Both the position numbers and the translations under genes were made by a program. Shown here one piece after another: positions 17,051-27,582 of a stretch of 64,000 nucleotides of DNA. A model generated the notes under the pieces. The model was not told where the DNA came from and made no database searches. It worked only from the letters and a program-made list of their open reading frames with translations. The stretch lies in assembly GCF_000473995.1 (NCBI RefSeq), contig NC_022571.1:3937416-4001415 (forward strand), read 5' to 3'. Position 1 is the stretch's first letter; each line of letters begins with the position of its first letter. The DNA is from Clostridium saccharobutylicum DSM 13864 (lineage in GTDB: Bacteria > Bacillota > Clostridia > Clostridiales > Clostridiaceae).

Positions 17051-17998
17051 TTATTTTTCTTCTTCTAGTTTCTTAATATTATCAGTGACTCTTATTTTCA
17101 TCTTGTCCATATAAGCTTTGTATCCATCCTGACCAATAACATAAGGGTTTGGATCACCAGATTTACGGTTACGAAGAGTTTCCAGTCTTTCAATGCTATT
17201 ATCTGTAAATGGATGCGCAGTAATTTCAGCATCTACTTGAGCTGCATCAGTAAACTTAGCAAAGTAATCAAGAGAATTTAAGTATTTTTCATTATCCTCA
17301 AGCAACTGTGGAAGACCAGTACCTCCCCACATACCTACCATATGTTTTGTACCATTATCAGTTACTGGAATAATTAAAGACACACCTCCAGGAGTATGAC
17401 CAGGTGTAGAAACAATTGTAATAGATGTGTCTCCTAATGTAAGTTTCTCACCATCTGTAATATCTGTATGAGTTGTTGGCTTAGGAAACTCTGGTCCATT
17501 TGCCTCAGTAGAATGGGTATTCATATAGTTCCAATCATCTGCACTCATAAGTATTGGTGCACCATAATTATTATGTATATATTGAGCAGCACCATAATGG
17601 TCTCCATGTCCATGTGTTACTAATATATACTTAATATTAGCTGGATCAAATCCTAATTTTTTAATACCAGGAATGATGATATCTTCTGCATCTTCAATAG
17701 TTCTCATTGCATCAATTAATATTAACCCATCAGAGGTATTTACCAGCCATGATCCTACTCCATTAGATCCTATGAAATATAAATTATCGAAAACTTTAGT
17801 TGGCTCTATTGGCGTTTTATCCATAAGTTGTTCATATGGTGAAACACTTTTACTACCAGAATTAGATGCATCTGCTGTTCCTACATTTGATGATTCATTT
17901 GTTGCCGCAGATGCTGTCAAAGAAAACATTGGTAATGAATATATACTCATACCTATTACCGCAGCACTTAATAATCTTTGTATATTCTTACTTAACAT
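17051..17998 (-). CDS. Secreted metallo-beta-lactamase-fold hydrolase, B3-like
   Basis: 315 aa. Signal peptide with cleavage after TASA (about residue 31), then a Ser/Asn linker. The MBL core begins VFDNLYFIGSNGVGSWLVNT, DGLILIDA. The metal site is THGHGDHYGAA (HxHxDH), STPGHTPGG (third His) and ITAHPF (last His), the subclass B3 arrangement. Real beta-lactamase activity cannot be asserted; many such clostridial proteins have other esters or lactones as substrates. GGAGG precedes the ATG. Confidence 0.85.
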   Translation of the reverse strand: MLSKNIQRLLSAAVIGMSIYSLPMFSLTASAATNESSNVGTADASNSGSKSVSPYEQLMDKTPIEPTKVFDNLYFIGSNGVGSWLVNTSDGLILIDAMRTIEDAEDIIIPGIKKLGFDPANIKYILVTHGHGDHYGAAQYIHNNYGAPILMSADDWNYMNTHSTEANGPEFPKPTTHTDITDGEKLTLGDTSITIVSTPGHTPGGVSLIIPVTDNGTKHMVGMWGGTGLPQLLEDNEKYLNSLDYFAKFTDAAQVDAEITAHPFTDNSIERLETLRNRKSGDPNPYVIGQDGYKAYMDKMKIRVTDNIKKLEEEK

Positions 17999-18286
17999 AA
18001 TTTTTCCTCCTATATGTTTATTTATATTGTAAATTATAGATACTAAATGTGAGGAAAGTTTGAGGTTATTATGAAATTAATATTAATATTGTATTACTTT
18101 ATATATACTTGTATCCTAGATTATCGTACTGCTATTGATGGTGGCATTAATTTTTAAGTCCAATAAACACACATATCTTTCTATTTAAAATAAAATCATG
18201 GGTTAAATATAATCCCTGACTTTGTTTATGCACAATCATTCACCATAATACATTAGTGTTGTGAATGAAAAATTCAATTATATTAT

Positions 18287-18859
18287 TTATTCCATCTCAG
18301 CTACTACCCTACAAGGTAATCCTGTCATATCCGCAAAATTAATTGGATATGTATTAGCTGTGAATTCAATTGATTTTCTTTCATTTAAAACTTTATCTAA
18401 ATCGCATAAATTTTCAATAACAAACACATTTCTATCTGCACAATATTGATCCTTAGGCGTATGTTCTTTACCGCGCCTTACTCCTGCAAAGTCTATACCA
18501 ATAATTGAAATTTTACGATTAACCAACTGATTAATTAATTCATCAGATAATTGTGGATGGGATGTGAAATAAGTTTTTGTACCATATCCCTCTTTTTCTA
18601 TATATCCTGTATAAAAAGCAACAAACATATTTTCATTGACTAAATTGATATCTATATCTGATACATCAATGTCTCTATCTAATATCTGACTAACATCAAA
18701 TACTATAGCATCCCTCTTTGTATATTCTAGCGGAAACTCTTTGTCCATTACATCGAAATGAGTTCCTAAATGACCGAATGAAGCCAGTTTTGCCTCATCA
18801 TTATTTAAAACATTTTTATTGGATTCTTTAGTGACCTTTACACTTAAATCTATTAACAA
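18287..18859 (-). CDS. Cyclase-family (kynurenine-formamidase-like) hydrolase
   Basis: 190 aa. The family motif HLGTHFDV supplies the metal-binding HxxxHxD, with IIGIDFAG and the C-terminal TGLPCRVVAEME. It is a putative metal-dependent amidohydrolase/cyclase (PF04199 type) in the cytoplasm. The gene lies 13 bases after the MarR gene in one operon and is probably under its control. A 3' fragment of the same sequence is at 11205. Confidence 0.85.
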   Translation of the reverse strand: MLIDLSVKVTKESNKNVLNNDEAKLASFGHLGTHFDVMDKEFPLEYTKRDAIVFDVSQILDRDIDVSDIDINLVNENMFVAFYTGYIEKEGYGTKTYFTSHPQLSDELINQLVNRKISIIGIDFAGVRRGKEHTPKDQYCADRNVFVIENLCDLDKVLNERKSIEFTANTYPINFADMTGLPCRVVAEME

Positions 18860-18872
18860 AATTTATCACTCC

Positions 18873-19343
18873 TTATTTTAATTTCTCTATTTGAACTTCT
18901 AAGTATTTGTTATATTTACTTAGAAACTCACTTATAATGTGGGAATCATTATCATCAAATTCTTCAAAAAACTTTTTATCTCTTTCTCTCCCAGAACAAT
19001 GTATTTTTAAATGTTCATCAAATAATTCTTGACCTTTTGGGGTCAATTTGTAATAAATTTCTTTTTTATTACATTCTACTTGGTAACTTTCAATATCTCC
19101 ATTATGTAATAATTTTTTTACTATTCTACTAATAGAACTTTTAGCCATTGCTAATTTTAATGATATTTTTGTAACATTTGGCTCTTCCAATTTACCTATT
19201 AGGTGAATGCAATGCATTTCCGAAAATCCATAGTTATGTAAAATTTCTCTAGAGTTTAATTTATCTAATGCATCCCTTTTTTCAAAAAGTTCTGTAAATT
19301 GAGATAGTAATAATTCTGAATACGACATATATTTTTTGTTCAC
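18873..19343 (-). CDS. MarR-family transcriptional regulator
   Basis: 156 aa from the GTG at 19343; an ATG at 19328 is an alternative. AAAGGAA is very close to the first and rather far from the second, so the start is open. The winged HTH (NVTKISLKLAMAKSSISRIVKKLLHNGDIE ... KKEIYYKLTPKGQELFDEH) is typical of MarR, flanked by dimerisation helices. Two palindromes around the promoter imply autorepression. It is the first gene of an operon with the cyclase-like hydrolase. Confidence 0.9.
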   Translation of the reverse strand: MNKKYMSYSELLLSQFTELFEKRDALDKLNSREILHNYGFSEMHCIHLIGKLEEPNVTKISLKLAMAKSSISRIVKKLLHNGDIESYQVECNKKEIYYKLTPKGQELFDEHLKIHCSGRERDKKFFEEFDDNDSHIISEFLSKYNKYLEVQIEKLK

Positions 19344-19370
19344 TTCCTTTCAACAAGTACAATTAGTTTT

Positions 19371-19428
19371 TTGTTGCACGCGCAACAATATAAGTATAGT
19401 ATAATATTGTTGCATGTGCAACAATATT
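19371..19428 (-). promoter_or_regulatory. MarR operon promoter with two operator palindromes
   Basis: Site 1 (19371-19388): arms TTGTTGC / GCAACAA around ACGC. Site 2 (19403-19428): perfect 12-base arms AATATTGTTGCA / TGCAACAATATT around TG. On the minus strand a -35 TTGCAC lies inside site 2, and 17 bases later comes a -10 TATACT just before site 1. A repressor on both sites would block the promoter. Confidence 0.82.
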
Positions 19429-19692
19429 TTTTTACTTAATGCAAATACACTAATATTAATATTTCTATAACAGAAATGAGGAGTATTTTTTCTTATACTC
19501 CCCATTTTTCTCATGCAAATATCCTAAGCAGCTATTGCGCCTATCATTATTTCTCCCCCTAATATAGTTATGATATAGCCTCAAAGGGCTATTCCTTTCT
19601 TAGTGAATTTCCAAAATATCTTTTTAAAAATGCTTTTTATGACTTTCATACATGACTCTTACTTCTTAACTAATCAACAAATTTCAATTTAT
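19429..19692. other. Intergenic stretch without clear feature
   Basis: AT-rich DNA between the MarR promoter and the convergently read Cys-rich gene. Only a weak hairpin (TAGCC / GGCTA near 19577-19592) is seen. Confidence 0.35.
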
Positions 19693-20295
19693 TTAATCAT
19701 TTGGAAACAATAACTCTAATATATGCAATCCTTTTTTATCTGACATATTAACACCATCATTACAGTATTTACAATATGAAACTACGATATCAGTTGTGAT
19801 ATCTTTATAACGTTTCGTAAAATATTCTTTTTGTTCTTCTTTCGTCATTGGTCTATCTCTATGATATCCTATGATTTCATATGATGCACAATGTTCTGCA
19901 TCATCATAGTTTTTTTCTAATTCTACAATTTCAATATTCATCTTTTTCATTAAAGAACGTACTGCATCTTGGACATTTTTTCTGCCTTTTCCCACATGAC
20001 AATCTTGTATTATCATTTTTTGTCCATTATAATCTGGAAAAACAAAATCTTTATCTTTATCAATGATTTCCCAAACAAATTCTATGTTTTTGTAATTTGC
20101 ATTAGCTTCAATGACTCTGGCACAATTTAAACAAAGAATTATAGCCGTATCATCCTGAGTGAGTTTAGGATTATTAATTTTACAACACCCTATTGGCTCA
20201 ATATCAAATTTATTTTTAATATATTGCGCAAGTTTTTGACTAGTTTCTTTATAAGCTGCTCTTGCTTTACAGCTAGGAAAAAATACACTTGCCAT
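19693..20295 (-). CDS. Cys-rich protein resembling the CCG domain of HdrB-type iron-sulfur proteins
   Basis: 200 aa. The pattern FFPSCKARAAYKET, then GCCKINNPKL, then LCLNCARVIEAN, with IQDCHVGKGRKN, resembles the cysteine-rich CCG module of heterodisulfide-reductase subunit B / glycolate-oxidase-type proteins, but as a single module. A C-terminal YCKYCNDG adds two cysteines. It may bind an Fe-S cluster. It lies 13 bases after the phospho-beta-glucosidase gene in the same direction, so it is probably co-transcribed; the link is unexplained. Confidence 0.6.
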   Translation of the reverse strand: MASVFFPSCKARAAYKETSQKLAQYIKNKFDIEPIGCCKINNPKLTQDDTAIILCLNCARVIEANANYKNIEFVWEIIDKDKDFVFPDYNGQKMIIQDCHVGKGRKNVQDAVRSLMKKMNIEIVELEKNYDDAEHCASYEIIGYHRDRPMTKEEQKEYFTKRYKDITTDIVVSYCKYCNDGVNMSDKKGLHILELLFPND

Positions 20296-20308
20296 AATTT
20301 ACATCCTC

Positions 20309-21838
<1,530 letters not shown>

Positions 21839-21854
21839 TTATAAATTTTTGTAT

Positions 21855-21910
21855 CGCTGTTTTATTTTTTCATTCTATTTATAAAGTATTATTAAAGCAG
21901 CGTTTCATAT
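21855..21910 (-). promoter_or_regulatory. Candidate RpiR-binding repeats ahead of the phospho-beta-glucosidase gene
   Basis: CGCTGTTTTATT (21855) and GCAGCGTTTCATAT (21897) share a core with GCATCAGTGTTTCATT (23015) and GCATTGTTTCAAAT (23061) upstream of the RpiR gene itself. Shared repeats in both promoters suggest one regulator for both genes. Confidence 0.5.
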
Positions 21911-22037
21911 TTTCTTTATTTTTGCTATTTTTGTTTTCAATATATATATTGAAAATTGAAATCTACATTAAAACTAAGTACTATCTCACTAAATCCATGA
22001 ATAAATCATTTTGCAACATATATATAATTTTAATAAA

Positions 22038-22070
22038 ACAAAAAGAAGAACTTTATTATTCTTCTTTTTC
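22038..22070 (-). terminator. Terminator of the RpiR gene
   Basis: Stem AAAAAGAAGAA / TTCTTCTTTTT with an 8-base loop, just downstream of the RpiR stop. The remaining bases between 21911 and 22037 show nothing else. Confidence 0.75.
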
Positions 22071-22103
22071 TAATATTTCACTATATATCATTGTGATTCT
22101 AAT

Positions 22104-22979
22104 TTACTCCTTAATAATTTCATTTTCTGAAAAATGTGTAACTTCTACTTTTTTAGAATGTTTAATTTTATAATCTAAATTCTTTTGATAATTTAATCTA
22201 AAATAGCAGGAATATAGGATGTCTAGTATTAAAGCAACTGAATATTCTGATGTATAATTCGCAATTTTTGAAAAGAGTTTTTCACGTGTTGACATGTAAA
22301 GTAAACACATTGAATATGAACTCAAACTATTTTCTCCTATACTTGTTATAACAATGATAGGAATATTATTTTCTTTAAGTAGAGAAGCAACATTGATTAA
22401 ACTAGAATTTTCTCCTGAATAAGAAATGATAATCGCACAATCATCTTGATTTAACATATCAGCTTGATATGATTCTTCTCCTACAAAACTTTGAACAACA
22501 ACATGCTTTTTAATACGCGACATTTTCATTTGAAATATCGTAGCAAGAGGTACATATGCACCAAATCCAAATACATAAATATGGTTTGACTTATGTAATA
22601 TTTTTATAGCCTGTTGCAATGACTCATGATGAATAAGTGATAATGTGTCATTTGCTGATTCAATCATAACTTCCTTAATTGCACCAGCAACGCTCATAAT
22701 ATTATTATCTTGACTAAAAGGAATATTGGCATCTATATTTTCAAAATGAGAATTTAAATAGACTTTTTCTTCAAGATATTGCTTTTTTAAATCATTATAT
22801 CCTTCAAAGCCTAATTTATGTGCTAAACGAATAACAGCAGCTGATGATGTGTATGTCGCTTTTGCGATAGCACGTGTTGATAATTTTTCTAGCTCTTCTT
22901 GATGATCAATAATATACTTAGCAATATCTTTTTCAACCGTTGTTAAATTTGCATTTTCCATCTTATTTATTAATAACAT
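22104..22979 (-). CDS. RpiR-family transcriptional regulator (HTH + SIS)
   Basis: 291 aa. N-terminal HTH_6 (LTTVEKDIAKYIIDHQEELEKLSTRAIAKATYTSSAAVIRLAHKLGFEGYNDLK) and a SIS phosphosugar-binding domain (about 110-250: HIYVFGFGAYVPLA, CAIIISYSGENSSLINVA). It likely senses a sugar phosphate and controls the phospho-beta-glucosidase gene. GGAGAGG precedes the ATG. Confidence 0.9.
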   Translation of the reverse strand: MLLINKMENANLTTVEKDIAKYIIDHQEELEKLSTRAIAKATYTSSAAVIRLAHKLGFEGYNDLKKQYLEEKVYLNSHFENIDANIPFSQDNNIMSVAGAIKEVMIESANDTLSLIHHESLQQAIKILHKSNHIYVFGFGAYVPLATIFQMKMSRIKKHVVVQSFVGEESYQADMLNQDDCAIIISYSGENSSLINVASLLKENNIPIIVITSIGENSLSSYSMCLLYMSTREKLFSKIANYTSEYSVALILDILYSCYFRLNYQKNLDYKIKHSKKVEVTHFSENEIIKE

Positions 22980-23014
22980 ATAACCTCTCCTTTAAAACAA
23001 TTATGGAACACCGT

Positions 23015-23074
23015 GCATCAGTGTTTCATTTTTTTGTGTTTATTTTAAAGCATATTTAAAGCATTGTTTCAAAT
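23015..23074 (-). promoter_or_regulatory. Candidate operator of the RpiR gene
   Basis: GGAACACCG (23006) and CAGTGTTTC (23019) form an imperfect inverted repeat. A further half site, GCATTGTTTCAAAT, is at 23061. They match the repeats ahead of the phospho-beta-glucosidase gene. Confidence 0.5.
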
Positions 23075-23154
23075 ATCATAAAATTATTATAACTACAAAA
23101 CAAAACTTATCATATTTCTTCTTATATTGTAAGTCATTTCGTATTAATTATATG

Positions 23155-23220
23155 ACCAATTTTAGTAAATTTCGCATTTATTTATGATAGGGTCAGCCAT
23201 ATCAGTAGCAAGTGATAAAA
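23155..23220. repeat. GTATC repeat at the left border of the GC-richer block
   Basis: ATTTATTTATGATAGGGTCA, then GCCATATCAGTAGCAAGTGA, related to 12714, 29241 and 33661. The base composition changes right after it. Confidence 0.6.
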
Positions 23221-23236
23221 CTTTATTCTGTTTGGA

Positions 23237-23566
23237 ATGAATGTGGCATCGTATAAATTTGCATTAGCTGAATCTCTTTTAGAACCCGCTCCGACCGAAA
23301 AAACAGAGATAAGCTTTGAAGAACTGGCTGATCCTTATTCTCGCCATCTTTGTGAGCATCTGAAGACTGCACCAAAGCAGGTAACGAGCAGAAGCAGCCA
23401 GTTTCTTGATGCCTGTACTAAATTTAATAAAGGTGAGATCTTACATGATGAACTAATCAGTGTTACGGTTGAAAAATGGTTTAATAACGTTATTGATACA
23501 TTTCACGTTGAAACCGTAACATTGACCATTAAAGCTGACGAGGAGAAGTACCATAATACTGTTTAA
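23237..23566 (+). pseudogene. N-terminal fragment of a probable HNH-endonuclease-type gene
   Basis: 109 codons: MNVASYKFALAESLLE ... PYSRHLCEHL ... SSQFLDACTKFNKGEILHDELISVTVEKWFNNVIDTFH. From memory this resembles the N-terminal helical region of a family of ~300-aa HNH endonucleases; no HNH motif is present here. After about residue 90 the sequence runs into the AraC gene on the other strand, so the gene is cut off. The ribosome-binding site is poor. Composition is richer in G+C than the left flank. Family call uncertain. Confidence 0.4.
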
Positions 23567-24473
23567 AGGCCTTATAGAAATTGCTGCTATTGCTGTATCC
23601 GAGCATATCAGCAATTTTTTCAATGGAAAGATCGGTATGATCCAATAATAGCTTGGCTCTTCGCATACGTGATTCAGCTAGCAGAGCAGAAAAGGTCTTC
23701 CCTGTCTTTTCCGGCAAAACACGGGAAATATAGACGGGGTGATATCCGAAATGGGATGCAATGTCATTCAATGTTACAGAATCAGAGTGTGATTCGATAT
23801 ATTCAAGAATCCGGTCAATTAATGTCGTGCCAGTAGGTAGATGCTGACGCTTGTACTCATAGGAAAGATACATTGCAAGGGACATGACCATAGGTTTTAA
23901 AATTTTCTGTGAGTCCTCTGTTTTATGAGCATATTCAAGAATCATGACATTCAGTAGCTGCCAGATTGGCGAAGAAGCTGGAATTTCCAGATGAACAAAC
24001 TCTTCTGCATATTTGTTTTTCTGTGGTTCCAGAAAAAAATTAAGCATGGAGCTATCTGCTGAGAGCGCACTTAGGTATTCCCGGAAAAAGGTTTCTTTAC
24101 GAATCAGTACTCCGAGAATAATACATTCGTGATCAGAATCCCGCTTAACAGCATAGCCGCTGTAGGGCTGACCGATATAGCAGTCTCCTTCTTTTACCGT
24201 GATCCGATTGTTATAGTTGGCGCTTAATGCATCATAATCTCCGTGATAAGCAAAATGAATGAAAAAAAAATCCTGGCGGTGAAAACGCTCCTCAATTTTT
24301 TTCCCTTTAAATGCACACACCATAACTTCCTCGGATTTCTCTCCCAACCAATGCGAAATCAGTTCGTTATTTCCTGAGGACGGATCCGGGCTAAAGTCCC
24401 AATTGAGGTGCGGAAAGTCCTGACCGAGCTTTTCTAATGCGTGATCGATTTCGGTATCGCAATTCCAAGACAT
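23529..24473 (-). CDS. AraC-family transcriptional regulator
   Basis: 314 aa from the ATG at 24473, with AAAGGA eight bases upstream; the reading frame is open further 5' but lacks a site. An N-terminal cupin-like sensor region (FFFIHFAYHGDYDAL ... VKEGDCYIGQPYSGY) leads to two HTHs at the C-terminus (VTLNDIASHFGYHPVYISRVLPEKTGKTFS and LSIEKIADMLGYSNSSNFYKAFKQYYGTSP). It is divergent from the alcohol dehydrogenase gene, which it probably activates. GC-richer codon use, shared with its neighbour, suggests joint transfer. Confidence 0.9.
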   Translation of the reverse strand: MSWNCDTEIDHALEKLGQDFPHLNWDFSPDPSSGNNELISHWLGEKSEEVMVCAFKGKKIEERFHRQDFFFIHFAYHGDYDALSANYNNRITVKEGDCYIGQPYSGYAVKRDSDHECIILGVLIRKETFFREYLSALSADSSMLNFFLEPQKNKYAEEFVHLEIPASSPIWQLLNVMILEYAHKTEDSQKILKPMVMSLAMYLSYEYKRQHLPTGTTLIDRILEYIESHSDSVTLNDIASHFGYHPVYISRVLPEKTGKTFSALLAESRMRRAKLLLDHTDLSIEKIADMLGYSNSSNFYKAFKQYYGTSPRQL

Positions 24474-24671
24474 AACAACGTTCCTTTCTTCAAATTTCTG
24501 AGCAATTCTTTCAAGCATTGCAACGTTTTTGGTAAACCAAACATGCTTATATCTAATTATAAGGTTAAAATACGCCATAATTCAAGTTAATATTTAGCGC
24601 TGATTTGCAAGGTGAAAATCTATATGATGGATTTAGTAACAAGAAAGTTCAAATTGAAAGGAATAGAACAT

Positions 24672-25835
24672 ATGTATAATTTTGATTTTTATATGCCGAC
24701 AAAAGTATTATTTGGAGCAGGAAAACTTCAGGAGCTGCATACAGAAGTGCTTCCGGGAAAGAAAGCCCTGATCGTGACATCCAACGGTTCATCTACGAAG
24801 AAGTTCGGATATCTGGACGCGCTTGAGAAAGAACTGGATCTTGCGGGAGTTACCTATGAGATTTTTGATGAAATCCGTCCAAATCCGACAAACCGTAATA
24901 TTATGGATGGTGCAATGAAAGCAAAGAAGACAGGCTGTGAGTTTGTCGTTGCACTTGGGGGAGGATCCGTCATGGACTCCAGCAAATGTATCGCACTCAT
25001 GATGACCAATACGGGTGATATCTGGGATTACAGTTATTCGGTAAACGGAGGAAAAAAGAATCCGGAAAAAGATGCCGCTCCAATTGTCGCTATTACCACT
25101 TCAGCAGGAACGGGAAGTGAAGTGGATTGTTGCGCGGTGCTCAGCAACGACGAAGTAAGTGAAAAATCCGGTTTTTTAGTTCCATCAATGTTCCCGGTGC
25201 TGTCTGTTGTTGATTCCAATCTGATGATGAGTGTACCGCCTAAATTTACAGCTTTTCAGGGAATGGATGCTTTTTTCCATGCAGCTGAATCTGTGATTAA
25301 TAAGAATGAGCATCCGATGGGAGAAATGTTTGCTCTGAAAGCTATTGAACTGATTGCCGCCAATCTCCCAGTTGTATATCGTGATGGAAGCAATCAGGAA
25401 GCAAGAGCAAATATGGCACTGGCTAATTCACTTGCGGGCTACTACATGCTCATCACATCAGCACATACAATGGAACATACCATGGGATCCTACCATGAAA
25501 ATCTGATCCACGGTGCTGGTTTGATTATGATTTCTCATGATTATTATGATTTCTTTGCAGAACGTAAGGCTGCAGAAGAACAGATGATCAAAATGGCAAA
25601 AGCAATGGGAGTGGAGAACCCGACATCCGGAAAAGATTTTATCAGAGCATTGGATGAACTGATCGAAGCAGTCGGATGTAAAGATCTCCGCATGAGTGAT
25701 TCAGGAATCAAGGAAGAAGAGCTCGCAAAGTATCCGAAGAGAATACACGAGGTGCTCGGTGGCGACATCACCGCAGACCCGTTACCGCTTACGGATGAAG
25801 ATTATCTTGAAATCTATAAGAAATCCTATCGTTAA
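24672..25835 (+). CDS. Iron-containing alcohol dehydrogenase (group III)
   Basis: 387 aa from the ATG at 24672, preceded by AAAGGAAT. NAD(P) site: EFVVALGGGSVMDSSKCIA with TTSAGTGSEVD. The metal ligands are in GMDAFFHAAESV (Asp, His) and in HTMEHTMGSYHENLIHGAG (two further His). It reduces an aldehyde or oxidises an alcohol in the cytoplasm. One sampled line (24721-24780) is 29/60 G+C, far above the surrounding genome. Regulated by the divergent AraC protein, by inference. Confidence 0.92.
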   Translation: MYNFDFYMPTKVLFGAGKLQELHTEVLPGKKALIVTSNGSSTKKFGYLDALEKELDLAGVTYEIFDEIRPNPTNRNIMDGAMKAKKTGCEFVVALGGGSVMDSSKCIALMMTNTGDIWDYSYSVNGGKKNPEKDAAPIVAITTSAGTGSEVDCCAVLSNDEVSEKSGFLVPSMFPVLSVVDSNLMMSVPPKFTAFQGMDAFFHAAESVINKNEHPMGEMFALKAIELIAANLPVVYRDGSNQEARANMALANSLAGYYMLITSAHTMEHTMGSYHENLIHGAGLIMISHDYYDFFAERKAAEEQMIKMAKAMGVENPTSGKDFIRALDELIEAVGCKDLRMSDSGIKEEELAKYPKRIHEVLGGDITADPLPLTDEDYLEIYKKSYR

Positions 25836-25889
25836 GAGCATAATGCATAAGATAACTGTGATTTATCACATAATTTAAGGAGAATAAAT

Positions 25890-26048
25890 ATGTCTAGAAA
25901 AAATATAGGAGCAAAGCCATACATCACACCGATGCCGGTTTTGATGATTTCATCTTATGATGAGGCTGAAAAGCCGACCGCCATGTTAGCAGTATGTGGC
26001 GGAATCACGAATGAGAGAGAAGAATTAAGAGGAGGTTGTTTATTATGA
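25890..26048 (+). pseudogene. Truncated flavin-reductase-like gene (5' remnant)
   Basis: 52 codons with a good AGGAG site: MSRKNIGAKPYITPMPVLMI ... EKPTAMLAVCGGIT, then an unrelated tail (NEREELRGGCLL) that ends over the start of the next gene. The first part matches the N-terminus of DIM6/NTAB flavin reductases, so an internal deletion joined it to the Shine-Dalgarno of the next gene. Confidence 0.65.
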
Positions 26049-26617
26049 TGAAAGATTTAGGTCCAAGTGGTGCAAATTATGGACATCCAATGCCGGTTTT
26101 GATGGTTGGAACTTATGATAAGAATGGAACAGTTGATGTAATGAATCTGCATTGGTGTACGATGAGCGAGGGCGGTCATTTGACATTATGCCTTGGTGAA
26201 AGCAAAAAGACGCATGAGAATATAAAAAAAATGGGTGCTTTTACAGTTGCATTAGTTAATCCATCACTTATGAAGGAAGCGGATTACTTTGGAATTATGA
26301 GTGGATATAGGGTGCCGGACAAGTTTGCAAGAACTGGTTTAAATGCGGTAAAGAGTGCACATATTAATGCACCAATTATTGAAGGCAGTCCTTTGGTATA
26401 TGAATGTGAGCTTTCGGAGATTGTAAAAACAGGTCATTTTCATGCGGTTATTGGTAAGATTATCAATGTAGTGGCAGATGAATCTGTTTTAGATAAAAAC
26501 GGTAGACTTGATGCTAAGAAAACAGAAATGGTATTATTCGACTCATTCAGCAACAACTATGTTACTTTAGGTGAGAAAGCTGGTGAGGCTTGGAAAGAAG
26601 GCAGGAAATATGTGTAA
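26045..26617 (+). CDS. Flavin reductase-like (DIM6/NTAB) protein, copy 1
   Basis: 190 aa. The start is at 26045 after GGAGG. FMN-binding split barrel: PMPVLMVGTYDKNGTVDVMNLHWCTMSEGGHLTLCLGESKKTHENIK, FTVALVNPSLMKEADYFGI, SPLVYECELSEI. It probably uses FMN to reduce flavins or small electrophiles, or acts as a flavoprotein partner. Close to its neighbour at 26668, so this is a tandem duplication. It follows the alcohol dehydrogenase in the same direction. Confidence 0.85.
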   Translation: MMKDLGPSGANYGHPMPVLMVGTYDKNGTVDVMNLHWCTMSEGGHLTLCLGESKKTHENIKKMGAFTVALVNPSLMKEADYFGIMSGYRVPDKFARTGLNAVKSAHINAPIIEGSPLVYECELSEIVKTGHFHAVIGKIINVVADESVLDKNGRLDAKKTEMVLFDSFSNNYVTLGEKAGEAWKEGRKYV

Positions 26618-26667
26618 TTTCTTGTTTGAAAATATTAAATTTAGATAGATGAAAGAGGTAGATTATT

Positions 26668-27240
26668 ATGATGAAAAATTTAGGACCAAACGCATTCGGA
26701 TATGGTTATCCTGCACCAGTTTTAATGGTTGGAACTTATAATGATGATGGAACAGTGAATGTGATGAATTTGCATGAATGTGCAAGGACGAATGCTGGTC
26801 ATCTCGCTTGTTTTATCGGTCCACGTAGTAAAACACATGAGAATGTTGAAAAGAAACGTGCATTTACTATTGCACTCGTGAATCAGAATTTGATAAAAGA
26901 AGTTGACTATTTTGGAACAGTAACTGGGTATACAAATCCAGATAAATTTGCGAGAACAGGTTTAAAAGCAAAGAAGAGTCAATTCATCAACGCTCCAATC
27001 ATCGAAGGAAGTCCGCTTGTCATAGAATGTGAACTTATAGAGGTAATATATAAAAATAATTTCACTACTGTACTTGCAAGAATTGTCAATATAGCTGCAG
27101 ATGAGTCAGTGTTAGATAACAGAGGCAGAATCGATTCCCAGAAAACAGGCATGTTGTTCTTTGATGCGTTTAGCAACAGTTATATTGCATTAGGCGAGAA
27201 AGTTGGAACGGCTTGGAGTGATGGTAAAAAATATCTGTAA
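26668..27240 (+). CDS. Flavin reductase-like (DIM6/NTAB) protein, copy 2
   Basis: 190 aa, the same length and layout as copy 1 (MMKNLGPNAFGYGYPAPVLM, NVMNLHECART, SKTHENVEKKRAFTIALVNQ, GYTNPDKFARTGLKAKKSQF, SPLVIECELIEV). The differences are spread evenly, so it is an old duplication. Same inferred role and operon. Confidence 0.85.
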   Translation: MMKNLGPNAFGYGYPAPVLMVGTYNDDGTVNVMNLHECARTNAGHLACFIGPRSKTHENVEKKRAFTIALVNQNLIKEVDYFGTVTGYTNPDKFARTGLKAKKSQFINAPIIEGSPLVIECELIEVIYKNNFTTVLARIVNIAADESVLDNRGRIDSQKTGMLFFDAFSNSYIALGEKVGTAWSDGKKYL

Positions 27241-27330
27241 ATTCTTGTTTTGCATGAGATTTGCATTTATACGAGATTAATACGAGAGGCTAAAGATGAA
27301 CGATAAAATTATGCCGGACATGGGAGCTCG

Positions 27331-27535
27331 ATGGTGGCATTAGATAACAATGAAATTACAGAAGGTATGGCAGAGACAGGACACAGAATTATTGAATAGT
27401 TTGGAAAACCGAAAGCGATTCTTGCCATCTCTGCACACTGGTACACACACGGAACATTCATCCAGACAGCCGAGGAACTGAAACAGGTTTATGATATGTA
27501 CGGATTTCCGGAGAAGCTGTACCAGGTAAAATATC
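27331..27535 (+). pseudogene. Fragment of a DODA-type (LigB/YgiD-like) extradiol dioxygenase gene
   Basis: Translates as MVALDNNEITEGMAETGHRIIE-stop-FGKPKAILAISAHWYTHGTF ... VYDMYGFPEKLYQVKYP. SAHWYT and YGFP are hallmarks of the 4,5-DOPA-dioxygenase-type family. The true 5' end (..GHGSPM) is frameshifted, an in-frame TAG interrupts it at about 27397, and the 3' two-thirds is missing. The break point is followed by a hairpin (ATCCTAGTAA / TTTACTAGGAT, 27530-27562). Confidence 0.8.
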
Positions 27536-27582
27536 CTAGTAAGGCACGAATGAGCTTTACTAGGATTAATTTTATTTCTGAT

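Noticed and set aside
17051-17998. Calling the secreted MBL-fold protein a carbapenemase or beta-lactamase
   Set aside because: The metal-binding motifs fit B3-like proteins, but substrate-loop features cannot be judged and many relatives are not lactamases.
25034-25771. Minus-strand frames opposite the iron alcohol dehydrogenase
   Set aside because: Long only because the region is GC-richer; no ribosome-binding sites, and the dehydrogenase has all its motifs.
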